Assembly (NCBI GenBank): GCA_018398585.1
Contig: JAGTTD010000010.1
Span: forward strand, 32,218,638 to 32,282,637
Direction: 5' to 3'
DNA length: 64,000 bases
Origin: Simmondsia chinensis
Taxonomy: Eukaryota > Streptophyta > Magnoliopsida > Caryophyllales > Simmondsiaceae
Position 1 is the first letter of the stretch. Each line of letters begins with the position of its first letter. This document shows, piece after piece, positions 55,153 to 64,000 of this stretch. Below the pieces are notes generated by a model, which had not been told where the DNA came from, did not search any database, and saw nothing but the letters and a program-made list of their open reading frames with translations. A program made the translations under genes and the position numbers.

Positions 55153-56170
55153 ACAAGTCCGATGCATTATTTGAATTCTATAATGGAGGGTACTTTGAAT
55201 GTGGGTAGGAGGGTGAGGTTTTTGGTTAGATTCGCTACTTCCTTTTGGGTTAAGCTTGGGAACCCCACCATGTCTCCATCGATCTTTTTCCTTTTTTATG
55301 AGTAAATTTAAAATCCAATATCATTACTTTATAAATTCTTTGACTGTTGAAATTACGAAATTATTTGATTGATCGGAAGTAGACATGAGAAGTAAACATT
55401 TATAAGAAGTTAATATTTGGGCTTTTGTTTGATTAGCAGAATGAGAGAAGTGAAAATTATTTAATATTTTCTAGTTTTTTTAAAATACAAGAAGTAACTT
55501 ACCCAGTCATCCCTATGTCCCCACAAGGAAGTTTGTTTCTCATTCCGACAATCAAACACTTTGTACCTACTTTCTTCGAAGTTGACGAAGAATTGCATTT
55601 TCAAGAAATACAACTTTCCGTAAGAATTCGGAACAAGGCCTATGTTTATCTTGGTACTTATATTATTTACGTTAAATTACATACTAGTGCTTTGATATTT
55701 AGTATAATGAATTTTAGTCTACAAATAATTTTTAAGTTCAATAGTTACTTGTATTTAATAAAATAGTTTAAATAATGGTATAAAAAGATAAATTTTTTTA
55801 TTATTTGTTTGTAAATCTAGCATCCTTTTGTTATTGCTCTCATCTCACACATGAACTACTATGTTGTGACACTTTTAATAAAGAAGAGTTAGGGAGACCT
55901 ATTTTACACGCTTATATACTGCCTTTTGAATTATTTTATTAGATATATGTAAGATTTTGAATTAAAAATAATTTCACAAAGTTTGTAAATTAAAAAATTA
56001 ATATATCAACAACCTCATGACACCTCTATCTGCTGTGTCGTGTTTTGAGGCGAGCATTTCTGTTCCTATTTTCTTATTTTGTGTCAGATATTTTTGGTCC
56101 CCGTGTTGTTGCTGTCGGACTCTGGCCTCGCCTAGCGAGTGGCCGGCTTGTTTAGCGATTTTGTCACAAT
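55153..56170. other. No gene seen
   Basis: AT-rich. The 83-codon frame starting 55515 and the 61-codon frame at 56017 show no recognisable motif or codon signal, so I do not call them genes. Confidence 0.35.
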
Positions 56171-56174
56171 TTAT

Positions 56175-56503
56175 CAAAAAAATCCTACTTTTAATTATAT
56201 AAATTTAATTCTTATATAATTTATATTGTGAATTTAGTTATAGAGTAAAACTAATGTTAAGTTGACAACAAAATTTTTAATGTTTGAATCATAGGCAGGT
56301 TTAAATTACGTCAATATGTTCTGTTTTTAGTCATTTAATATGATAAGAACGCTACAAGCTATGCCGTTTACTTATTTTAAAATTCATCGTAAGACCAAAT
56401 TGACATATAATGTAAATTATGTAAAGGCTAAATTGAAAATTAATTATAAGTGAACAAAGTATCCACACAATTGAAGCAAATAACCTTAAATTCAAGGTAA
56501 TGT
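56175..56503. mobile_element. Degraded MULE-type MITE (family of 47977-48360)
   Basis: Shares 'aagttgacaacaaaatttttaatg', here within 56258-56282, and 'taaattgaaaattaattataag', with ends 'gcaaataacctt' on the right. The left end is decayed and no TSD was found. Confidence 0.55.
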
Positions 56504-56632
56504 TATTATCAAGATAAAATTATTATTACCAGAGCAATATTATTATATACAAGAAAATTTTGTGGCTATTATTTTCTATAAGTCATTTCATTCTTCTAAC
56601 AATAATAATTTTTACTCTGATAATAGTACCTC
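56496..56632. mobile_element. Small MITE-like repeat, copy 2
   Basis: Second copy of the 55022-55152 repeat. Confidence 0.55.
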
Positions 56633-56778
56633 CATAAATATATATCAAGCAATTACATATTTCTCTTGGAACTTGGAGGAGAGCATTAGTCAACCCTCTA
56701 AGGAGGTGGAGCAGATAATGTGTTGTGTGCACTCTCAAATGAGCTTGCAGCATTTTGCAAAAATCATCAACAATAATC

Positions 56779-56903
56779 GTCCTCAGAAACAACCTCTCAT
56801 TAGGGTATTTCCTAATGGAGTAAGATTGCATACATCCTACCCCCAGACCCTTCTCACGTGGGAGCCCTTAAAGCACTGGGCTTCTTGTTGTTGTTGTTGT
56901 TTT
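56779..56903 (+). mobile_element. 5'-truncated Au-like SINE, 125 bp, 13-bp TSD
   Basis: Perfect TSD ATCAACAATAATC at 56766-56778 and 56904-56916. The insert contains GAAACAACCTCTC, TTGCATACATCC, CAGACCCTTC and GGGAGCCC, then a (TTG)n tail. It starts GTCCTCAGAAAC; GTCCTC is also the last conserved 5S block of the SINE at 45694-45926. Confidence 0.9.
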
Positions 56904-56939
56904 ATCAACAATAATCACAAAATGAAGTATTCCGGATAA

Positions 56940-57660
56940 CAAACAATACAATAAGGACCCCACATATCAATATAAATTAGCCTGAAACAAATCCAAGTCT
57001 TACTGAAACAAAGCAGAAATGACCCATGTTTATTTAGCTCTTGACAAATATCACAAACAATATCCAATTGGTTCGACAAAGGCATCCCGAAAATACTAGA
57101 TAGTAGTCGAAATGGAGTACGCCCTAATTGCTCCTGTCAAAGGACCGTTTCATTAGTACTAGCGTCTGAAAAGAGTTAGAGGAAACTGACAATGCGGAAT
57201 CAATCATTACCAAGCAGACATCCAGTATGAAATAGGGAGTTAAAAATTATATCTTGTTCTATTCGATTGATCCAATTGTTATGGTCGGCCTATATTTTTA
57301 TTGATGATTGCCTATCATATAAAAGAACCAAACGTGTCAGAAATGGGTCACACAAGTCAAATTCAAATTCAATCCAATTGTCGAAACGGATTAAATGGAT
57401 CAACCTAAATTTAACTTGGCTTCTAAAACCTAGACCCAAACCCACTATGTTGTGTCATCATAGCTTTAATTGCACATTATTTTTTTTTTTATATATTTCC
57501 AACGCAATGTACTAGCTAGATACTTATGTCCTATCTCCTGGTAGCCTATATATAGCAATCGGATCCCCGTCAAATGAAAAGTGTCTTGCTCACGAAGTCT
57601 TCAATAAAAGAATGTGAGTGAGAAGGACTTGGACTAAATTGAACCGCTTGGTCAAATAAG
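56940..57660. other. No gene seen
   Basis: 56970-57110 has 'tgtttatttagctcttgacaaat' and 'aaatggagtacgccctaattg', which resembles reverse-strand copia integrase DNA but is too short and decayed to assign. 57340-57440 is the hAT-like relic mentioned at 48450. Confidence 0.35.
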
Positions 57661-57666
57661 AAACCC

Positions 57667-57795
57667 CTAGCTCACCTTCAAGTTCTTTATTAAGAAAGGT
57701 CGCGGTTCAAATAGCCGTTTTGCTGTATTATTGAGAGGTTCCCCTGCAGTTACACTGGCTTCAGGCGTAATGATCAATACAAATCTGAGTAACAA
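57667..57795 (+). mobile_element. Possible tRNA-derived SINE
   Basis: A-box-like TAGCTCACCTTCAAG (57668-57682) and B-box-like GCGGTTCAAATAGCC (57712-57726) at SINE-like spacing. No TSD resolved. Confidence 0.45.
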
Positions 57796-58019
57796 AAGTC
57801 TCTCCCAAAAAAAGAAAAAACACGTTTTCTGCATCTTATTTTAAGATCCTTATGCCCAAAGATTCATGCATCTAAAATTTAATATCTCATGCAAAAGGGT
57901 AAGGACAAAGCTGAAACATCCTGTATGAAAGGCCTTCATCAGAAGTGAATCCATTATATATAAGTTAAAGACATGTTTTATTTGAAAAGTAACTAATTTG
58001 TATTAGGTAAAGTAATTTA

Positions 58020-58577
58020 TAGACCTGATAAACAGGTCGGGTTGAGTTAGATTCAGGTCGGGTTAATATCACATCGGCTCTATTTCGGGTCGGGTCAAAA
58101 CCAAGTCGGTTCATACTTGGGTCGAGTCATCTTCCGGCTCGGGTCGACCTTGGGTTGGGTCAGTCCTGGGTTAGGTCGACATTTAGTCGGGTCAACCTTG
58201 AGTCAAGTTAGCCTCGGGGTCGTTTATCCTTGGATCAGGTCGGATTTTAGGTTGACCCAATAGTTTATTTTGATAATATATTTATTCGACCTTGAAAATT
58301 TTAACTAGAACTACAAAATCAAATGGCTATAATTAGAATTTTATTGGGTCATTTTAGGATATAGGGCGGTTTGGTTCAGATCTCGGATCATCATGGGTTG
58401 GGTCATTTAAGGTTTCGGGTCGGCTGGGTCGGGTTAGGTTAGGGTTGGGTTAAATTCAGGGTGGTTCATTTTTGGGTTCGGGTCCCAATAAATTTAAAAT
58501 TTTTCAAATTATGATCAGGTCGGATAGCGCCTCAGATGGGTCGGTTCATCGAGTCAGGTCATATTTTGCCAACTCTA
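58020..58577. mobile_element. Non-autonomous hAT element, GGTCGGGTC-rich, 558 bp
   Basis: The 8-bp TSD is GTAATTTA (58012-58019) and ATAATTTA (58578-58585), 7 of 8 matching. Ends are TAGACCTGATAAACAGG and, reverse-complemented from the right, TAGAGTTGGCAAAATATG. The interior is dense in GGGTCGGGTC/AGGTCGG variants. No ORF. Confidence 0.82.
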
Positions 58578-58639
58578 ATAATTTATGTGACTAATAGTTT
58601 CTTTATTGTGATTATAATATATATAAAACTTTGTTATTA

Positions 58640-58880
58640 TACTTAAGTATACAATTTGATTTGTCAAAAAGTTTGTTTCGGGGGAAAGTACTGTTCCCCA
58701 GGAAAAACATTTTCCTTTGGAAAATGATTCTATGGAAAATGAAGTTCTCTTTAAATTTTTCATTGTTTGTTTCAAGGAAAAAAATATATTCTTCCCTTAT
58801 GATTCTTGGTTTATTTGAAAGGAAAACATCTTTTAAATTATCTTATACCTAGTCATATGACAGGTAAGTCGTAATAAGAT
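58640..58880. repeat. 'ttttcctttggaaaa' repeat block
   Basis: Alternating 'ggaaaa' and 'ttttcc' motifs ('gttccccaggaaaaacattttcctttggaaaatg' split over 58692-58727). A similar block lies at 62440-62580. Probably parts of a DNA transposon family, class unknown. Confidence 0.45.
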
Positions 58881-58897
58881 ATATTTGAAATTATCTA

Positions 58898-61545
58898 GGC
58901 TTCGGGTTTTTTTGTTTTTGATAATTATCGGTAAAGCCGAAGTACAACAAAGGGCCTCGACAAAGCGATCCCTGAGAACTCCGAAAAACGGAGATGGTAC
59001 AGGCAAACAAATCAGAGAAAAGGCAACAGGGGAGGGGCAATAGAAAATAGGGTAAAAACAATAAAACAGGAAACCAACCAACAACCCACACAACACGAAA
59101 AAGGAGACCCTCGAGCAACAAAGAAAAACACGGACAAGAAGCAAACCAAAAGCTGGAAAACAAGGCGCAACAGATCTGATCAAGTACCGGACTGGAAAGA
59201 GAATGAAGATGAGACCAAATCCAAAAAGATCTGAGGGAGAATAGCACTACGAATCCAATTCTTAGTCCATTTGAGGAAAACGCTCAATCATAAGGGATTC
59301 ATCCCCATGAAATCCCAACCCAAGCAACTTCCCGGTTTCCCAAGTTCGTTTCCCCTTGAGCAGTTGCTCAGCTGTAAAGCACTTCTTGTTCTTATTTGGA
59401 GTCTTTTTCTTCCCTTTGGCTTTGGTCACTTTCTTAGGCCTCCTCTTCCCATTGCAACCGGGAGACATGTCTTTGAAGAACTCTTGAAGGTTCCGTTTCT
59501 GTTGATCTTTTTTTCAACGCTTGAGAGCCTTGCGATCCCTTTTAGTGGCACCATCATTAGGTTCCTAGCTCCCCGGTCTCTCTCTTCTCCTCCTTCCCCC
59601 TGCCTTTGAGGTTTTCGCGATATCTTGAGCCAAATTAATACACATGTCCATATCCTCGACATGACTATGATCAATCAATGGTTCAAACCTCGGTGGAAAG
59701 GTTGGACCCGATGACTTAAACTCGCTGTCACTATTAGTGTTTGGTATTTGATCTGCTTGAGGTGTGCTCTAAATTTGCATACCATGTGAATTGGTTCCAC
59801 TATCCTCAACCCAAGGTTGAAGCAGTTGCGATCTTACATATGGTTTGTTAACCTAGCACTGTATAACTGCAGGCTGTTCAAAGACTCGGTGCAGAGAGAG
59901 GTAGACAGACGAGTAAAGAGACTGCATAACCAAGGGCCAGCTACCAATAACCTGATGGTTAACATGTAGCGTAATGTGTCCCGCACTCAGATTATCAATA
60001 TACACATCCATACACCCAGTCCTAGGGTGTATCGAAGGGCCCATCTCCTGGATCGTGTACATAGCACGTTCAATAGGATCCGGGTTGGTGTTGGTCTTAA
60101 CGTTAGGAGCTTGTCGTAGGGTTTGACCTTCTTCCCTATTTAATCTGGCAGACGCTGCGAGGTAGATAACTTCCGAAGAGTAGCTCGGGATTAGCTCGGA
60201 GTTCCGTTCCTTTACAAAAACCGTTCAACTTCCCTCACTAAAGTTGACTTGCACAACCTATTGGATAGTAAATAGGAAGCAAGTATCAATGAGAACCCTT
60301 GCCACATTCACACATCTCATTGTCGAAGTTAGTGAATCCACTCGAATGAAGTTACCCCAGATTCGCGTAAAATTAGTGAAGCTCTCCGTCTACCAGCACT
60401 GTAATGGAAGACAATGGATTTCAATCCACACTCTTCTTCTCATAGTACCAAGAGTTTTTCCTGTGTAGCGGTTCACCTTATGTTTCCGAGCACTGAGATA
60501 TTCATCCATAGCCTCGGCCGAGTCGCAAGTAAGGATAAAGGTTTCTGAGCTCAGTCCTCGCGGTGTCAAGTCAAAAAGTTCGTTCTTCGTAAGGAACCTG
60601 AGGACATTATCTAGCGTATCATCCCCATACGAATGGGTTGTTATCGACCTACACATCTAAGCTTCCACCTGTTTGTTTATGGAAGCTGTTATGACCTTGG
60701 GACCATTATGTTCCATTGCACCCCTTTCCTAGGGCGATTAATCTGTGTCCTCTGGAGTTTGATTGATGACTATATCATTAACCCTCCTGTCTCGACCTGA
60801 AAAGTGTACCCTTGTGCGATTCTGATTCTGACACTGCCTGCTATTCGACCCACTGCATTGTTTAGCCTAGTCATCCTTAATCTTGTATCCCATGATCCAA
60901 CAAACATTCATGTCATCAATTGCCCTAAGAGCCTCATTTCGCTGCCGGAATCTAACAAAATCATAAGAAAGTCTTGTTTTGGCCCTTCCGTTTTGCGGGA
61001 CAAAACAGTCATAAATTGATCCAAATTCCCGAAAAACAGTCTTAAGCCCCAAGTTTGAAGTAAACTACGGGAGACCGTCAACAAAAATTGACATTCAATC
61101 ATTAAAAGCCGACATTGGCGGGATGCTGTGTTGGTGGTCACCGGAGGTTGAGGAGGTGACCCATTGTGGCGGGATGAGTATGTGAGAGTGAGGAGAAGAA
61201 AAAAGAGATTATGGGGGAAGAGTTACCGGTGTGGCATGGCTTAAAGCAGATGGTCAGATTTGGGGGGAGCACGATGAAGGTAGTTATAACCGGTGAAGAT
61301 GGAGGATGAACAGAGGAGCGACGAGGAGGAAGACGAATGGTTGGACCCTCTGAGAGTCAGCGATCACCCTCGAACGTTGTACAACCAGCATAGGATGGCC
61401 TTGACGACCCCGGAACCAGAGCACCAGCCTCTGGGTGGGTGGCCCCGCGCCCAAACGCGCCGGGAGAGGCTGGGTGAAAAGTGACCATTGGGGTTTTGTT
61501 TTAGGAGAGAGAACGGAGGTTTTGTTAGTGAAAAGTTATAAAAGA
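58898..61545 (-). mobile_element. L1-type LINE lacking ORF2
   Basis: On the minus strand a C-rich 5' region (61545-61200) is followed by ORF1 and a 3' region ending 'ttgtacttcggctttaccga' and 'ataattatcaaaaac', a common ending of plant L1-type LINEs, with an A-rich tail at about 58912-58900. There is no endonuclease or RT between ORF1 and the tail. TSDs could not be found. Confidence 0.7.
59262..61160 (-). pseudogene. LINE ORF1 (RRM and DUF4283-like), broken
   Basis: An RRM-like domain is readable from about 61100: a decayed 'MSIFVDGLP' start, then TVFREFGSIYDCFVPQ and YDFVRFRQRNEALRAIDDMN (61052-60867). A middle domain follows (60656-60390: ILTCDSAEAMDEYL, MRRRVWIEIHCLPLQCW), matching the DUF4283-type region of plant LINE ORF1. 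The C-terminal part carries a basic stretch (KKVTKAKGKKKTPNKN) and LGLGFHGDESL (59468-59262), usual before the ORF1 stop. ORF1 proteins bind LINE RNA. Several frameshifts and stops are present, so it is not functional. Confidence 0.75.
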
Positions 61546-61549
61546 TAGG

Positions 61550-62095
61550 AGAATTAATACTAAGGTACCGTGAGTTCTGAGCATTTTTTATCTACCTTAA
61601 CATTTCAATATATACAATGAGGTCCCGAATGTTTGAATATTTTATCAACTAAGTACCTTATGTCAAAATCAAACAAACTTTTGTAAGAATCTGATCAATT
61701 CTATACAAAGATGCTAATATAGTACATAATTATGATAATATTTACAAGTAATTAATTTTTCAGCAAAATTGATCAAGTTACAATAAAAAGTTCATCGAAT
61801 GTTAAAATAACAGCTGCTAAATATGGTTGTAATCATGTCATTTTAGCAGTTTTTGGCAAAAACCATCAAAATTTAATTAAGATATTGATATATTGTTAGA
61901 ATCATGTTCCATTTTAGCATTTTATAATAGAAATCTATCAAATTTTAACAAAAAAGGCACATGATTAATAAAATTTTAGAATTTCAGGATACCTAATGAT
62001 GAAATGTTTAAAGCTCAAGGTATCTTATTGTATTTATTAAAATATTAGAGTACCTAGGTAAATGGTCAAAACTTAAGGTACCTAAGCAATACTTT
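61550..62095. mobile_element. MITE with inverted ends, about 545 bp
   Basis: The left end, 'actaaggtaccgtgagttctg', and the reverse-complemented right end, 'gcttaggtaccttaagttttg', open inverted arms of about 110 bp that also share 'aatatatacaatgaggt/aataaatacaataagat'. A clear TSD was not found. Confidence 0.65.
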
Positions 62096-62744
62096 TCCTA
62101 AAAAACATATATCGAAAGAAAGCATTTTCCAATAAAAATTATAATATATAAATAGTTTTTTAGTCCTTGGTTTGATGTAAACATTATTTCTTAATTATAA
62201 TGCTCACCATAACGTGAATTAATGAAAAGTCTTTCAAAATAAAATATCAGTCAGGATCGAAAATCAAATTAAAGTACATAATTTACTTCAGGATTTAGAG
62301 CTAACTGATCATTATTAGTCAAATTTTTTGTCTCACATTATTACATCTAGTGGTTTAAGATCCAATCAAGTTCATTTTGGTCTAGTGCGTATTTGTACCA
62401 ATGTATACCTTTGAAAATTTTCGGGTCACTTGGAATGATAATTTCCCCTCTTTTAAAAGAGAAGTCCTTTTCCTCTGTTTGAGGGGAAAAGGTTCCCCTT
62501 TGGAAAGCTTTTCTGTTAGAAAATGCACGCCAAATAATGAAAAAGGGAAAAACTAGTTCCGAGAATGCGTTTTTTCCACAAAATAAACGAAGCGTAAGTC
62601 TAGTAAAGCTCAAGCTCGAGGGCTTGTGAGTCAAACACTTCAAGAAAACTAATAATTAAAGATGGAGAAATCCGTCTAGTCTATTTCGATCCAATTCGCA
62701 CAAATTAAATGATCAATAAGAGACAAGAAAGTTTTGTATCTAAT
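62096..62744. other. No gene; 'ggaaaa' repeat block at 62440-62580
   Basis: The 98-codon minus-strand frame at 62347-62643 is made of the repeated 'ttttcc/ggaaaa' motifs and is not a credible gene. The remainder is AT-rich. Confidence 0.4.
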
Positions 62745-64000
62745 TCAGAATAATTTACCAAAGTAGCACATTTTGCAAAAAAATTTACCAAAATGGCATA
62801 GTTGAAAAAATATTTACAAAAATGGCACACTTTACTGTAGCTTGATCAGCAAACGCCATTTCGAAGGGCGTCTGTTCCGGAAAATAATTCCATCTCTTTC
62901 AGACGGCGTCCGAAAGAGGACGGCGTACGGACGCCGTTGCCTGCAATTTCTAATCCTCCATTAGGCGTCCAAAAGGCATCTTAAACAAAGCGTTCCACAT
63001 TATTTAATAAAATGATAAACCCTGTAACCCTCCTAACTCAATTAACAACAAAATAATAAAAAGGAAATATCAAAAAAATTTAGTAAAGTGGCATTATTTA
63101 ATGTATAGAGTAATAAAGAAAGAAAAAAAATGCATTGTAATAATAGATTACAAAAAAATATGTAACGTAAATTATGGTACAAAGCGTGATGTTGATCTAC
63201 GACAAGGTTCACCACGATGCTGTGAGGGTGAACCTTCCGTATGAACCGAAAAACTATGTCATGGACGTTCACGTGTACTTCCTTCTGGAGCACCAAATGA
63301 ACGATAGTCAAACTCTTCTTCTTGCATAGCCTGATCAAATTGATGTCCTTCACTGGCAGCATCTATTGTGGTACTGCAAGTAGTTAGCCATTCTGTAGAG
63401 ACAGACTCTACAGTGTGGCCAGCAGTGTTACGTATCCTTTGAACTGCCCTTTTAGCATGCTTTCTAAGAACATCGACCTAGAAAATAGTACATTCAAATG
63501 TTAACGAAACATATTGTGGAATAAGTAAAGAGACAAATGTTTTAAAAGTGCTTACTACTCGTTGAATTTGGTTGCCACTTGGCTCATAACGAAGCCAGGA
63601 TCGACGCGGAACATGCACTTTACGCCGTACTATAAAACGCCTAGTGATAGAGTTGTACCAACGCATGTAATCTGTAGGCGATGTAGGAGGGTGACGTACG
63701 TTGGCGATATAATCCATTTGTGTGTTCCATACCGCGATCCAGTTCGAATGATAGACCTCCCAATTCTCGTTAGACTTGCCCGAACGAGATGTATTGTGCA
63801 AGGAGTCGAGAGTGTCGATGTGATCTGGGATATGTTGCGTTAATCCAAATTGACGCAACACTCTGTCAGAGCAATGTAGCTCTACAATGCCAAAGCATAT
63901 CATTGGTCTCTGATATCGCCAGATATGACGACCCTCGACATAAATCGCGGGCAAGGTGCTTAACCGAGATTGCCTGTAAGGCCTAGCCTTGTGTTCATGG
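62745..64000 (-). mobile_element. PMD-type MULE, copy 2, 3' part, cut by window edge
   Basis: On the minus strand the PMD gene end (to 63172) is followed by an AT-rich spacer, a palindrome-rich CG block (62870-62960, GACGGCGTCCG, GGACGGCGTACGGACGCCG) and terminal phrases 'gccatttttgtaaat', 'gccattttggtaaat', 'gctactttggtaaat'. This mirrors copy 1 (19600-20149 and 21506-21935) and shows where copy 1 was interrupted. Confidence 0.75.
63172..64000 (-). pseudogene. PMD gene of MULE copy 2, C-terminal part
   Basis: Penultimate exon (from the window edge to about 63559) reads PMICFGIVELHCSDRVLRQFGL, here split as PMICFGIVEL and CSDRVLRQFGL, then DTLDSLHNTSR and MRWYNSITRRF, matching the end of PMD proteins of this MULE type. 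A GTAAGC donor (63558) and CTAG acceptor (63479) bound an intron of about 79 bp. The last exon (63478-63172) reads VDVLRKHAKRAVQRIRNTAG and ends RSTSRFVP before TAA. A single TGA at 63261-63259 replaces an expected Trp codon. This copy is better preserved than copy 1. The N-terminal half and transposase lie beyond the edge. Confidence 0.78.

Noticed and set aside
55515..55766. 83-codon ORF
   Set aside because: No motif, AT-driven composition, no neighbouring gene structure.
58833..59247. Two overlapping hydrophobic ORFs (116 and 118 codons)
   Set aside because: They cover the U-rich 3' region of the LINE; the hydrophobicity is a product of T-rich DNA.
62347..62643. 98-codon minus-strand ORF
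   Set aside because: Composed of alternating 'ggaaaa' and 'ttttcc' repeat motifs shared with 58640-58880.
1..64000. Endogenous pararetrovirus or other viral insertions
   Set aside because: All RT-bearing pieces show copia, gypsy or LINE features; no movement-protein or coat-protein motif typical of caulimovirids was seen.

Overview
This is AT-rich plant nuclear DNA, most likely from a eudicot. It is gene-poor and packed with transposable elements. The only intact host gene I can support is a two-exon EBF1/EBF2-type gene (EIN3-binding F-box protein) on the minus strand at 43338-47148. The eudicot assignment rests on that protein, on the copia, gypsy, L1-type LINE, MULE, hAT and Helitron families present, and on Au-type SINE bodies. 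I cannot name the species.

Layout, left to right. 1-7168: AT-rich DNA with an exact 175-bp tandem repeat and a Helitron-like composite holding a broken 3-kb hAT element with a near-perfect 8-bp target site duplication (TSD). 7170-15260: old MITEs, a 5'-truncated copia fragment and a decayed copia element. 15260-21935: a Mutator-like element (MULE) carrying a transposase plus a plant-mobile-domain (PMD) gene, invaded by a fold-back element that was itself invaded by a small hAT element. 21940-27125: a fold-back element split by a hAT element, a SINE with 16-bp TSDs, and two abutting Helitron-like elements. 28995-42960: a tandem segmental duplication containing LINE remnants and the distal 3' UTR of the EBF gene; the second copy was later inflated by a gypsy element (31579-36620), a fold-back MITE, and a copia element whose LTR holds a palindrome-rich MULE derivative. 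42690-47450: the EBF gene, with several retroposons in its 1.9-kb intron. 47460-64000: MITEs, an AT microsatellite, a copia element that kept gag but lost integrase and reverse transcriptase, more SINEs and hAT derivatives, a LINE with ORF1 but no ORF2, and the 3' part of a second PMD-type MULE running off the right edge.

The most unusual item is the SINE at 45694-45926 in the EBF intron. It is bounded by perfect 16-bp TSDs. In its own orientation it begins with an almost complete 5S rRNA-like sequence and continues into an Au-SINE-like body, so the two parts moved as one retroposed unit. Other notable items are the duplicated EBF 3' UTR, an EIN3-type binding site and two upstream ORFs at the EBF gene, CG-rich palindrome arrays in three MULE-type elements, and several nested insertions with clean TSDs that give a relative order of events.

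All TE genes seen here are broken by frameshifts, stops or deletions. Family names come from protein motifs and terminal structure read by eye; no database search was possible.
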